Source: Acidobacteriaceae bacterium (GTDB lineage Bacteria > Acidobacteriota > Terriglobia > Terriglobales > Acidobacteriaceae). From it: a stretch of DNA of 48,007 bases. The DNA is taken from assembly GCA_003134855.1 (NCBI GenBank), contig PLCS01000015.1:1-48007 (forward strand). The letters are read 5' to 3'. This document shows, in pieces, positions 8,226 to 16,082 of the stretch. Under the pieces are notes generated by a model, which had not been told where the DNA came from, ran no database searches, and saw only the letters and a program-made list of their open reading frames with translations. The first letter of the stretch is position 1, and every line of letters begins with the position of its first letter. The position numbers were made by a program, and so were the translations under genes.

Positions 8226-8677
8226 ACTCAAACTTGCTTATCGTGAGAAAAACTTTGATTACCCATAATGAAAAAGCCTACTTTGGCCGCCGCTACACCA
8301 TCTCCGCCAGCCACCGGCTGCACGCGGAGACACTCTCGGCGGAAGAGAACCGCGCCACCTACGGCAAGTGCAACAATCCACATGGCCACGGCCATAATTA
8401 CGTGGTGGAAGTGCTGGTCGGCGGCGCGGTGGACGCGGAGACCGGCATGGTGGTCAACATGGCCGCCCTCGATGCCGTGGTGCGCGCGCGGGTCGTCGAG
8501 CGCTTCGACCACGCCAACCTCAACCTCGACCCGCTTTTTGTGAATCGCGTCCCGACGACGGAGAATCTCTGTAGAGTGATCTTCGGATTGTTGAAGCCTG
8601 CGCTGCCTGCTGGCGAGCTGGTGCGGGTGCGCGTGGAAGAGACAGAAAACAACTTTTTTGAGTGCGAGGGCGAGTGA
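8222..8677 (+). CDS. 6-pyruvoyl-tetrahydropterin synthase family, copy 2
   Basis: A 151-residue PTPS paralogue. The motif '[14 protein letters not shown]' is the classic PTPS catalytic Cys plus Zn histidines, followed by '[15 protein letters not shown]', 'FDHANLNLD' and 'VPTTENL', very close to the eukaryotic-type PTPS pattern. It therefore probably makes 6-pyruvoyl-tetrahydropterin rather than serving queuosine synthesis; this is inference. The first 18 residues ([18 protein letters not shown]) are unlike the family and are encoded after a repeat insertion. The family-like start AYFGRR appears both here and in the upstream 26-codon frame. ATG 8222 overlaps that frame's stop. folE begins 37 bp downstream. 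Confidence 0.9.
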   Translation: MNSNLLIVRKTLITHNEKAYFGRRYTISASHRLHAETLSAEENRATYGKCNNPHGHGHNYVVEVLVGGAVDAETGMVVNMAALDAVVRARVVERFDHANLNLDPLFVNRVPTTENLCRVIFGLLKPALPAGELVRVRVEETENNFFECEGE

Positions 8678-8714
8678 ACGGCGCCCGATTCCCCAGGGCG
8701 GAAGGATGAGGACC

Positions 8715-9347
8715 ATGGCACAGCCGATTGCAATGAGCAAGGCGATTCATCGGGCATCGGAGATCGACGAAGGCATCAGCGGATTCAGCACGGAGGAGAT
8801 TGTCCGCGAGATTCTGCGCCGCCTGGGCGAGGATCCCGGCCGCGACGGCCTGCAGGCCACGCCGGAGCGCGTGGAGAAGTCGATGGGTTTCCTCACCAAG
8901 GGCTACCGCGAGAATCCGTCCGAAATCCTGCGCGGGGCGCTCTTCAACGAGGACTACGACGAGATGGTCATCGTCAAGGACATCGAAATCTTCTCGCTCT
9001 GCGAGCACCATATGCTGCCCTTCTTCGGCAAGGTGCACGTGGCCTACGTCCCAAAAGGTAAGGTGATTGGCCTGAGCAAGATACCGCGATTAGTTGAAGT
9101 CTTTGCTCGCCGTTTGCAGATTCAGGAACGGCTCACCCGGCAGATCGCCGACGCCATTCAGGACGCGATCGAGCCGCAGGGCGTGGGCGTGGTGATCGAG
9201 GCGCGCCACCTGTGCATGATGATGCGCGGCATCGAGAAGCAGCACTCGTCCACGGTGACGAGCGCCATGCTCGGCTGCTTCCAGAAAAAGGAGACCCGCC
9301 TGGAGTTCCTGTCGCTGGTTCGGCAGCCGGCTAACGGCGGGGTGTAA
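8715..9347 (+). CDS. folE: GTP cyclohydrolase I FolE
   Basis: First enzyme of folate and pterin synthesis: GTP to 7,8-dihydroneopterin triphosphate plus formate, as a cytoplasmic decamer. It is 210 residues long. Zn ligands are the Cys and His in '[10 protein letters not shown]' and the Cys in '[12 protein letters not shown]'. The substrate and catalytic region is '[27 protein letters not shown]'. I chose ATG 8715, preceded by AAGGATGAGG at good spacing; ATG 8706 is also possible. Placed directly after two PTPS genes, its product is the substrate of both, so the three form one pterin pathway operon. Confidence 0.96.
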   Translation: MAQPIAMSKAIHRASEIDEGISGFSTEEIVREILRRLGEDPGRDGLQATPERVEKSMGFLTKGYRENPSEILRGALFNEDYDEMVIVKDIEIFSLCEHHMLPFFGKVHVAYVPKGKVIGLSKIPRLVEVFARRLQIQERLTRQIADAIQDAIEPQGVGVVIEARHLCMMMRGIEKQHSSTVTSAMLGCFQKKETRLEFLSLVRQPANGGV

Positions 9348-9350
9348 GTT

Positions 9351-9370
9351 GGGTGCCCCATCCTTTCGCG
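9351..9370. repeat. Half copy of the REP-like palindrome
   Basis: gggtgccccatcctttcgcg directly after folE. The left arm matches the family at 627 and 24697, but no matching right arm follows, so it is a truncated copy. It occupies most of the 54-bp gap to truB. Confidence 0.6.
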
Positions 9371-9401
9371 TTCTTGGCGACTGGTCAGATAAAGTGAAGT
9401 A

Positions 9402-10280
9402 GTGAACGGGCTTCTTGTTATCGACAAACCGGCCAGCATGACCAGCCACGATGTGGTGGGAATCCTGCGCAGAATCACTGGCGAACGATCCATCGGCCAT
9501 CTGGGCACGCTGGACCCCATGGCCACCGGCGTTCTGCCGCTGCTGCTGGGCAAGTTCACCCGCCTGGCGCAGTACTTCTCCTCGGCGGAAAAAAGCTACT
9601 CTGGAGCCATCCGCTTCGGCTTCGCCACCGACACCTACGACGCCGAGGGCGAGCCTGCCGGGCCGGACTCCATGCCTTCGCTCAACCTCGATCAGGTACG
9701 TGCCGCCGCCAGCCGCTTTCACGGCGAGATGCAGCAGATGCCGCCGTCGTTTTCCGCAAAAAAGATTGCCGGCAAGCCCGCCTACAAGCTGGCCCGCGAG
9801 GGCAAGCCGGTGGAACTGAAGGCCGCGCGGGTCGACATTAAGAGCTTTGAGATTGTCGCGCTTGACGGGGCGCAAGCCGGCTTCACGATAAGCATCAGTG
9901 CCGGGGGCTACGTGCGCTCGGTGGCTCACGAGCTGGGCCAGGATTTGGGCTGCGGGGCTCACCTGAGCAGCCTGCGCCGCACCCAGGCCGGAGTCTTCAC
10001 GCTATCCCAGGCGCATACGCTCGACGAGCTGTCTCCTTTGGCAGGAAACCTGGAAGCATTAGAGAGTCTGTGCCTCCATCCGCGCAGCCTGCTGCCGGAG
10101 ATGCCCGCGGTCACCGGCGATGCGCTGGCCCTCGGACGGCTGCGCAACGGCGCGCAGGCCAATCTGCCGGAGTTTTCCAGCGCGCCGCTGGTCAAGGTCT
10201 TCGCCGGCCAGCGCGAGCTGGTGGGAATCGCCAAACGCGTAGCCGGAACGCTCTTTCAGCCGGTCGTGGTGCTGGGGTGA
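9402..10280 (+). CDS. truB: tRNA pseudouridine-55 synthase TruB
   Basis: Isomerises U55 in the T loop of tRNAs. The 292-residue length is normal. The N-terminal signature 'LLVIDKPASMTSHDVV' and the catalytic block 'GHLGTLDPMATGVLP' (Asp38) are intact, followed by 'YSGAIRFGFATDTYDAEGE' and the conserved 'GGYVRSVAHELGQDLG' binding motif. A C-terminal PUA-like extension runs to the end ('LGRLRNGAQANLPEF...'). The start is GTG 9402 with weak SD (GAAG). Not obviously co-transcribed with rbfA or infB as in many bacteria. Confidence 0.96.
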   Translation: MNGLLVIDKPASMTSHDVVGILRRITGERSIGHLGTLDPMATGVLPLLLGKFTRLAQYFSSAEKSYSGAIRFGFATDTYDAEGEPAGPDSMPSLNLDQVRAAASRFHGEMQQMPPSFSAKKIAGKPAYKLAREGKPVELKAARVDIKSFEIVALDGAQAGFTISISAGGYVRSVAHELGQDLGCGAHLSSLRRTQAGVFTLSQAHTLDELSPLAGNLEALESLCLHPRSLLPEMPAVTGDALALGRLRNGAQANLPEFSSAPLVKVFAGQRELVGIAKRVAGTLFQPVVVLG

Positions 10281-10316
10281 GGCGCGGCAGTGCGATAAGG
10301 GAAGAGGAAGTCGATG

Positions 10317-10361
10317 AGCAGCAAGGGCTCGGGGAGATTGATCCTGCGGGCCCCTGCTGCT
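10317..10361. terminator. Possible bidirectional terminator between truB and the serine hydrolase gene
   Basis: agcagcaagggc (10317-10328) pairs with gcccctgctgct (10350-10361) with one mismatch, followed by TTTC on the plus strand. The genes on either side converge. The loop is long (21 nt), which lowers confidence. Confidence 0.4.
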
Positions 10362-10374
10362 TTCTGTGAGAGAA

Positions 10375-11775
10375 TCACTTTCCGGGCAGTGGCTCGGCCA
10401 CGCGGTTGACCGGCATCTCCCGGCCGTCCAACTTCAAGATGAATTGGTTGACCTTGCCGTCGTCGCCGGTGATGAAATGAACCTCTGAGACGGTGTCATT
10501 GAAGTAGAAGTCAGTGTCGGAGAGGGCGATCATGCCGTAGGGAAGCGGCTGGCCGGTACCGATGGCATAGAGCCTGCCGTTTTTGAAGGTGATCTTGATC
10601 TTCAACGGACCAAGCTCGTAATCGCCTGTGTAACGCTTGAGGATCTCAGGCGCGGGATGCGCGACCGTGCGGGCAACCGGAATCTCATACTTCTGATCGA
10701 AGAGAATTGCGGTCAGATCGTCAGTGACTTTGATGTAGGTGCCGGTCTCGATATTGCTGAGAACGATGAGCACGGCATGATCGTCGGGAAAGCGCATGAA
10801 TTGAGAGACGAAGCCGTTCACCCATCCCCCATGTCCAATGTAACGGTGGCCAAAGCTGTTGCCGATCATCCACCCGTAACCGTAGTCGGCCTCAAGGGAG
10901 AGGGGAGGCGGCGCAAACCAGTGGCCATAGGGAGTCCAGGCCTTGGCGGTGATGGCGGGGCTGAAGAGCTTGCCGGATTTCAGCAGACCGTCGAAGCGCA
11001 ACAGATCGTAGAGGGTTGAGCGCAACGCTCCGGCAGCGCCCCCATATGCGGCGTCGCCGGGCTTGGTGTTGACGATCGCTTCCCCGTCGAAGTTGTAGCC
11101 GTTGGCGCGGTTGGGAACCAGCGGTGTCGCGTGGTCGAAGGCGGTGTGTGTCATTCCCGCCGGCCCAAGGATATTGGCCTGAAGGTACTCCTCGTAGGTT
11201 TGCCCGCTGATCTTTTCCACGATGCGGCCGAGCAGGATGTAGCCGGAGTTGCTGTAGCGCAGGGTCTCGCCGGGCGGGCTGAGCAGCGGCTTATCGGCGT
11301 ACTCCTTGACGGCATTCTCCACGTGCAGTGGGTTGTCCAGTTCGCCGTAGGCCTTGGCATTGATGAAGTCGGGGATTCCGGACTTGTGGCAGAGTAACTC
11401 GTGGATGGTGATGGCGCTCCAGGTCGCGGGCAGCTCGGGAATGTACTTCACCGCTGGATCGGTGGTCTTGAGCAGGCCGCGCTCTTCAAGCTGGAGAATG
11501 CTGAAGGCCGTAAACATCTTGGTGATTGAGCCGATGCGGAAGACGGTGTCAGGGGTGTTGGGCACGTTTAGCTCGAAGTTGGCCATGCCATAGCCCTTAC
11601 GCAGGAGAATCTTGTCATCCTTGGCGATCAGCACGGCTCCGGAGAAGCGGCCCTGTTTTGCCCAGGTGTTCAAATAGGCATCGGCCTTGGCGGCCACATC
11701 CTGGCCTGCCGCCAGACCAGTCACACAAAGCACCAAAGCGGTGCCTGCAAGCAAAAGTCGTCCTATACGCATCAT
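10375..11775 (-). CDS. Secreted serine hydrolase, beta-lactamase class C family
   Basis: A 466-residue penicillin-binding-protein-like hydrolase (beta-lactamase/PBP4*/EstB family). A signal peptide spans residues 1-24. The catalytic triad motifs are SxxK in 'GSITKMF' (Ser83, Lys86), YxN in 'RYSNSGY' (Tyr174, Asn176) and HGG in 'YIGHGGWVNG' (His315). A C-terminal beta domain of about 100 residues ('LKRYTGDYELGPLKIKITFKNGRL') is typical of the periplasmic peptidase/esterase subgroup. Substrate is unknown: D-amino acid peptides, esters or beta-lactams are all possible for this family. It lies 78 bp downstream of the tesA-like gene on the same strand. Start is MM at 11775/11772. Confidence 0.9.
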   Translation of the reverse strand: MMRIGRLLLAGTALVLCVTGLAAGQDVAAKADAYLNTWAKQGRFSGAVLIAKDDKILLRKGYGMANFELNVPNTPDTVFRIGSITKMFTAFSILQLEERGLLKTTDPAVKYIPELPATWSAITIHELLCHKSGIPDFINAKAYGELDNPLHVENAVKEYADKPLLSPPGETLRYSNSGYILLGRIVEKISGQTYEEYLQANILGPAGMTHTAFDHATPLVPNRANGYNFDGEAIVNTKPGDAAYGGAAGALRSTLYDLLRFDGLLKSGKLFSPAITAKAWTPYGHWFAPPPLSLEADYGYGWMIGNSFGHRYIGHGGWVNGFVSQFMRFPDDHAVLIVLSNIETGTYIKVTDDLTAILFDQKYEIPVARTVAHPAPEILKRYTGDYELGPLKIKITFKNGRLYAIGTGQPLPYGMIALSDTDFYFNDTVSEVHFITGDDGKVNQFILKLDGREMPVNRVAEPLPGK

Positions 11776-11853
11776 GGTCTTGCCCCACTTTCTTGAAGTG
11801 GTAGAAGATACGGAGAGGCCAGCCGTTTGGTTCCTATGAGTTTGCCGGTATCG

Positions 11854-12483
11854 TCAGTGCGTTGTTTTCTTCAACAGCGGCGCGAGTACCGGCAGCAGCG
11901 TCCGCGCAATGATCTCCGAGCCTTTGGCGGTGGGATGAATGCCGTCGGGCTGTATGGTGCCCGGAACGTTGATCAGGTCTTTGTAGAGCATGGGCACGAA
12001 GGCGACGTGGTGCTTCGCCGTCAGTTCGCGGAAGAGCTGCTCGAAGGCTTGGATGTACTCCCGTCCGTAGTTGGGCGGGAGGGTGATTCCGGCCAGCACA
12101 ATTTTGATGTGGGCTTCTTCCAGGGCCGTCAAAACGGCGTCCAGGTTGCGGCGGGTCTGCTCCGGGGGTAGGCCGCGCAGGCCGTCGTTGCCGCCGAACT
12201 CGACGATGACCACTGCGGGATGCAGCGCCAGAATCGCTCGCAGACCGGCGACGGCGTCCTTGGTGGTGGCGCCGCTGGTTCCCTGGTTGCTCACCTGGTA
12301 GTGGTACCCGCGCGCGTCCAGGTCGCGTTGCAACGCATCGGGAAAGGATTGGCCTGCTTCGAGGCCATGACCGGCGGTGATGCTGTCGCCGTAGCAGACC
12401 ACGACGGGCCGGCCGGCGGCCATTAGCGGCGCTGCCAGCAAAATCAGCCCCAGCGAAACAAACAATGCGCGGCGAACGTACAC
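11854..12483 (-). CDS. TesA-like periplasmic SGNH esterase
   Basis: A 209-residue arylesterase/lysophospholipase of the SGNH (GDSL) family related to E. coli TesA. A signal peptide (residues 1-23) places it in the periplasm. Catalytic motifs: block I 'YGDSITAG' (Ser34), block III 'GGND' (97-100), block V 'DGIHP' (Asp180, His183). It is transcribed divergently from an ABC pair of the YbbA/YbbP type. This tesA/ybbA/ybbP arrangement is the one known from E. coli and many other bacteria and supports the assignment. ATG 12483 has no strong SD. Confidence 0.92.
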   Translation of the reverse strand: MYVRRALFVSLGLILLAAPLMAAGRPVVVCYGDSITAGHGLEAGQSFPDALQRDLDARGYHYQVSNQGTSGATTKDAVAGLRAILALHPAVVIVEFGGNDGLRGLPPEQTRRNLDAVLTALEEAHIKIVLAGITLPPNYGREYIQAFEQLFRELTAKHHVAFVPMLYKDLINVPGTIQPDGIHPTAKGSEIIARTLLPVLAPLLKKTTH

Positions 12484-12501
12484 ATGGATAGTGTAGCGAA
12501 A

Positions 12502-12530
12502 GACAGGGAACAGGGATCAGGGGTCAGGGT
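12502..12530. repeat. Heptad repeat GGGAACA/GGGATCA/GGGGTCA
   Basis: Four seven-base units in the divergent promoter region between the esterase and the ABC transporter genes. Same repeat type as at the lpxD stop (2731) and at 40234. Confidence 0.65.
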
Positions 12531-12592
12531 GATTGAGTTGCTTAGAATCTGCGCTGCTTGACTGGCCGCGAAATAGCACGATCCGGAGGGAG

Positions 12593-12648
12593 GCGGGGGT
12601 TTCAACCCCCGCACAATGCCGACAGAATCAATGTGGGGCTTTAGCCCC
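12593..12648. repeat. Two short palindromes in the tesA-ybbA intergenic region
   Basis: gcgggggtt/aacccccgc (12593-12612) and ggggct/agcccc (12635-12648). Related gccgggg...ccccggc palindromes occur at 21120-21139. They fill the region upstream of the ABC transporter start and look like dispersed extragenic repeats rather than gene-specific operators. Confidence 0.55.
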
Positions 12649-12683
12649 GGAGAAAATCACATTAGGGGTCATGGAGGTCGGGA

Positions 12684-13415
12684 TTGATCGAAGTTCGGGA
12701 CGCGAAGAAGTGGATTCAGAATGGCGCGCGGCGGGTGGAGATTCTAAAGGGGATCACCCTGACCATTCCCGCCGGTCAATTTATCGCCATCGTGGGGGCC
12801 AGCGGCAGCGGTAAGAGTACGCTGCTGGGCTTGCTGGCGGGTCTCGACACGCCCAGTTCCGGCGAAATTTACATCGATGGCGTGCCCATCCACAATCTGG
12901 CCGAAACGGAGCTGGCCGCGGTGCGCGGCGCAAAGATCGGCTTCGTCTTCCAGTCCTACCAATTGATTGCCACGCTGACAGCTCTGGAAAACGTTCTGCT
13001 GCCCTATGAACTCAATCTGGTAGGCAGCGGACTCGCTCAGGCCCGTCGGCTGCTGGACGAGGTTGGCCTCACCGAGCGCGTGGACCACTACCCGGTGCAG
13101 CTCTCCGGCGGCGAGCAGCAGCGCGTGGCGCTGGCCCGCGCTTTTGTCGTCGAGCCGCCCATCGTGATGGCCGATGAGCCGACCGGCAATCTCGACTCCG
13201 CCAATGGGAAGTTGGTGCTGGACCTCCTACTGGAGCGCAACAAGCGGGCAGGGACTACTTTGGTTTTAGTGACGCACGACCCCGAAGTGGCCAGCCGCGC
13301 CGACCGCAAGATTGTGCTGCGCGACGGCCTGATCGTGGAAGACAGCTTGCCGTACTCGGAGCCTTTCTCCGGCTCCAGCGAGATTCTCGTCCAAAACGAG
13401 GAGAAAAATGGCTAA
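12684..13415 (+). CDS. ABC transporter ATPase, YbbA/LolD type
   Basis: A 243-residue ATPase of the MacB/LolD/YbbA family that powers a FtsX-like permease. Walker A is 'GASGSGKST' (38-46), the Q loop is 'VFQSYQLI', the signature is 'LSGGEQQRVALARA' (139-152) and Walker B is 'IVMADEPTGNLD'. The start is TTG 12684, preceded by GGAGGTCGGGA at ideal distance. It overlaps the permease gene by 8 bp, so they are one operon. With the divergent tesA-like esterase this matches the conserved ybbA-ybbP locus, whose transported substrate is not established. Confidence 0.93.
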   Translation: MIEVRDAKKWIQNGARRVEILKGITLTIPAGQFIAIVGASGSGKSTLLGLLAGLDTPSSGEIYIDGVPIHNLAETELAAVRGAKIGFVFQSYQLIATLTALENVLLPYELNLVGSGLAQARRLLDEVGLTERVDHYPVQLSGGEQQRVALARAFVVEPPIVMADEPTGNLDSANGKLVLDLLLERNKRAGTTLVLVTHDPEVASRADRKIVLRDGLIVEDSLPYSEPFSGSSEILVQNEEKNG

Positions 13416-15981
13416 GCGCGCATTGAGTTGGAAGCGGGCTGGGGCCATCGGCTGGCGCGATCTGCGCTCAGCTCCGGGCAAGTTCGGCTTTGTGGTGCTC
13501 TCGGTGGCCGTGGGGGTGGCGGCGCTGGTGGGCGTGCGCGGATTCAGTGACAGTTTCAAGCGGACATTGGGAACAGAGGCGCGCTCGCTGATGGCTGGCG
13601 ATCTGAGCGCGCGCATTTTTCATGAGCCGTCGGCCGATGAAAGCGCCAAAATTGCGGCGATTGCCAGGCAGGGTGGGCTGCGTACAACCTGGGTGACGGA
13701 GACGGTTTCGATGGCCTCCGCGCCGCCTGACCCTGTTCCGTTGCTGGTTTCGCTCAAGGCCGTCGATCCGGCCGAGTACCCCTACTATGGCACGGCCGAG
13801 TTGGAGCCGGCGATGAGCCTGCCGCAGGCCTTGGACGGCGACTCGGCGGTAGTGGCCGAGGAGTTTCTTATTCGGCTGAATGCGCGGGTGGGGCAGACGC
13901 TGCGGCTGGGCGGAAGGGATTTCAGAATTGCCGCAGTGCTGCGCCAGGAGCCGGACCGCCTCAACGCGGCGGCGGCGATAGGGCCGAGGGTGATGATCTC
14001 GCAGGCAGCGTTGCAACGCACCGGCCTGATTGTTACCGGCAGCCGGGCCACCCAGCGGCTGCTGATGAAACTGCCGCCGCAAGCCGATCCCGTGGCGTTG
14101 CGCAAGCAGGTGGAGGAGGCGCTGCCCGACGCGCAGGTGATGGACTACCGCGAGGGCAATCCGGGGCTGAGCCAGGGGCTGGACAACGCCACCGCGATTC
14201 TCAGCCTGATCTGCCTGGTGGCGATGGTCTTGGGAGCGATTGGCGTGGCCATGGCCATGCACGCCCACCTGGAGCAGCGCATGGACATGCTGGCCATCTT
14301 GAAGGCCGTGGGCGCAAGTTCCGGCGATCTGCTGCGGATTTTCTTGTTGCAAACATTAGGGCTTGGCTTGGCCGGAGGCCTCGTCGGCGTGGCCGCCGGC
14401 GTGGGCGTGATGGCCGCGCTGCCGGCGGTCTTCGGCCATCTGCTGCCGGTTCAGGCCCAGCTCGAATTTCCCTGGCGCTCGGTCGCGGCGGGGCTGGGAA
14501 CGGGCCTGCTGACCACGCTGCTCTTCTGCCTGCCGCCGCTGTTGGACGTGCGCAATGTTCGGCCGGTGCTGGTCTTGCGCAGGCTTGTCGAGCAGGGGCC
14601 TGAGGGCTTCGTCGCCTGGCTGGCGAGCTGGTGGGCGCGCCGCCTGCAACTAGGTCTAGCCGCTTTGGTCGTCGCGGCGCTGGGCGGAATCGCCTGGGCG
14701 CTCTCGGATTCGGCCAAAGTAGGCGGTTGGTTCGCTCTTTTGTTCTCGATTGCCTTAGTCGTCCTGTTGATCATGGCCGCCATAACGCTTTGGGTTCTGC
14801 GCTTTCTGCTCAACCGTGTGCGTCTGCGTCTGCCTTCGTTTCTGCGCCACGGGCTTGCCAATCTGTACCGCCCCGGCAATCAATCAGCTGCGGTAATGGC
14901 CGCGCTGGGCACCGGCGTCATGCTCATCCTGGCGGTCTATCTGATGCAGGCGGCGCTCTTGCGCGATCTGCGCGAGACCGCCTCACCCAAGCTGCCCAAT
15001 GTCTTTCTGATCGACGTGACGACCGATGAAGTTGGCGGCATCAAGGATTTCTTCGCGCGTCAGCCCGGTGTGAGTCAGGCGACCGGCCAGGCTCTGGAAC
15101 TGATGCCGGTGGTGACCTGTCGGTTTGTCACGCTTAACGGCAAGCCGCTGGACCAACTGAAGGAGCAGCATTTTCCCCGGCGAATGCTGGAGAATGCGCA
15201 GATGAGCTGGGCTGACGCGCCTCCGTCGGGCGATAAACTGACGCAGGGCAAGTGGTGGACCGCGGCGGACGCATCCGAGTTGGCCATCGGCGAAGGCGTA
15301 GCCCAGCGGCTGCATCTGGGCCTGGGCTCGGCGGTCGAGCTGGAAGTGGGCGGCGTCACGCGCGCGCTGAAGGTGGCCGCCATCTTTCGCGCCGATGGAA
15401 ACCACTTGGGCGGGCGCATCGAGTTCGTGCTGCCTTCCGGCCAGCTCCAGAACCAGACAGCCACATGGTACGGCGGCGCGCACATCGATCCCCGGCAGGT
15501 GGGGGCGATGGAGCGGGCGCTCTTCGCGGCTTATCCCACGGTCACGGTGATCAATCTGGCCGACGTGCTGGCGCGCATCGAGAGCGTTGTCGATCAGATC
15601 ACCTTTGTGGTGCGCTTCCTGGCCGGCTTCTCCATCTTCGCCGGGCTGATGATTCTGGCTTCCAGCATTGCCAGCACGCGCTTCCGCCGCATGCGCGAGG
15701 CGGTCGTGCTGAAGACGCTCGGCGCCACGCGGATGCGCATCGTCCGCACCTTCAGCGTCGAGTTCTGCGTCCTTGGCCTGCTGGCCGGCTCGGTCGGCGT
15801 CCTCTTTGCCAATCTGCTCACGCGGGTGCTGCTGCGCAAACTGGAAGTCGGCTTCCAAATCGAGTGGCGCGCCACCTTGATTGCACTCGTCGGCACGGCG
15901 CTTCTGGCCACGGCCACCGGCTGGATCGCCAGCTACCGCATCCTCGGCCTGCGCCCGCTGGAAGTGCTGCGCGAGGAATAA
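13408..15981 (+). CDS. ABC transporter permease, YbbP type (two FtsX domains)
   Basis: An 857-residue inner-membrane permease of the FtsX/MacB superfamily. TM1 is near residue 28-45 ('FGFVVLSVAVGVAALVGV'). A large periplasmic domain follows, then TM clusters at about 260-400, 415-480, 495-515, and a C-terminal FtsX domain with three TM segments at about 735-855 ('FLAGFSIFAGLMILASSIAS', 'VLGLLAGSVGVLFANLL', 'TALLATATGWIASY'). The ending 'LGLRPLEVLREE' is typical. Length and ten-helix layout match YbbP. It works with the upstream ATPase; the substrate is unknown, possibly a lipid or lipopeptide given the neighbouring esterase. Confidence 0.92.
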   Translation: MAKRALSWKRAGAIGWRDLRSAPGKFGFVVLSVAVGVAALVGVRGFSDSFKRTLGTEARSLMAGDLSARIFHEPSADESAKIAAIARQGGLRTTWVTETVSMASAPPDPVPLLVSLKAVDPAEYPYYGTAELEPAMSLPQALDGDSAVVAEEFLIRLNARVGQTLRLGGRDFRIAAVLRQEPDRLNAAAAIGPRVMISQAALQRTGLIVTGSRATQRLLMKLPPQADPVALRKQVEEALPDAQVMDYREGNPGLSQGLDNATAILSLICLVAMVLGAIGVAMAMHAHLEQRMDMLAILKAVGASSGDLLRIFLLQTLGLGLAGGLVGVAAGVGVMAALPAVFGHLLPVQAQLEFPWRSVAAGLGTGLLTTLLFCLPPLLDVRNVRPVLVLRRLVEQGPEGFVAWLASWWARRLQLGLAALVVAALGGIAWALSDSAKVGGWFALLFSIALVVLLIMAAITLWVLRFLLNRVRLRLPSFLRHGLANLYRPGNQSAAVMAALGTGVMLILAVYLMQAALLRDLRETASPKLPNVFLIDVTTDEVGGIKDFFARQPGVSQATGQALELMPVVTCRFVTLNGKPLDQLKEQHFPRRMLENAQMSWADAPPSGDKLTQGKWWTAADASELAIGEGVAQRLHLGLGSAVELEVGGVTRALKVAAIFRADGNHLGGRIEFVLPSGQLQNQTATWYGGAHIDPRQVGAMERALFAAYPTVTVINLADVLARIESVVDQITFVVRFLAGFSIFAGLMILASSIASTRFRRMREAVVLKTLGATRMRIVRTFSVEFCVLGLLAGSVGVLFANLLTRVLLRKLEVGFQIEWRATLIALVGTALLATATGWIASYRILGLRPLEVLREE

Positions 15982-16082
15982 ACGGCCCTTATGAGAAACT
16001 AGAAGAGCAGCCTTATCATCCCAACGTCATCCGGCCTGCGCAGCCGAACCCTGCCGCGCCCCCATTAGGAACAAGAAAAAGA

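Noticed and set aside
12533..12814. Plus-strand frame overlapping the start of the ABC ATPase
   Set aside because: It reads through repeats and then out of frame over the YbbA-like gene.
15252..16082. Upstream extension of the ABC-F frame
   Set aside because: It overlaps the YbbP-like permease in another frame and lacks similarity; ATG 16083 fits the family start.
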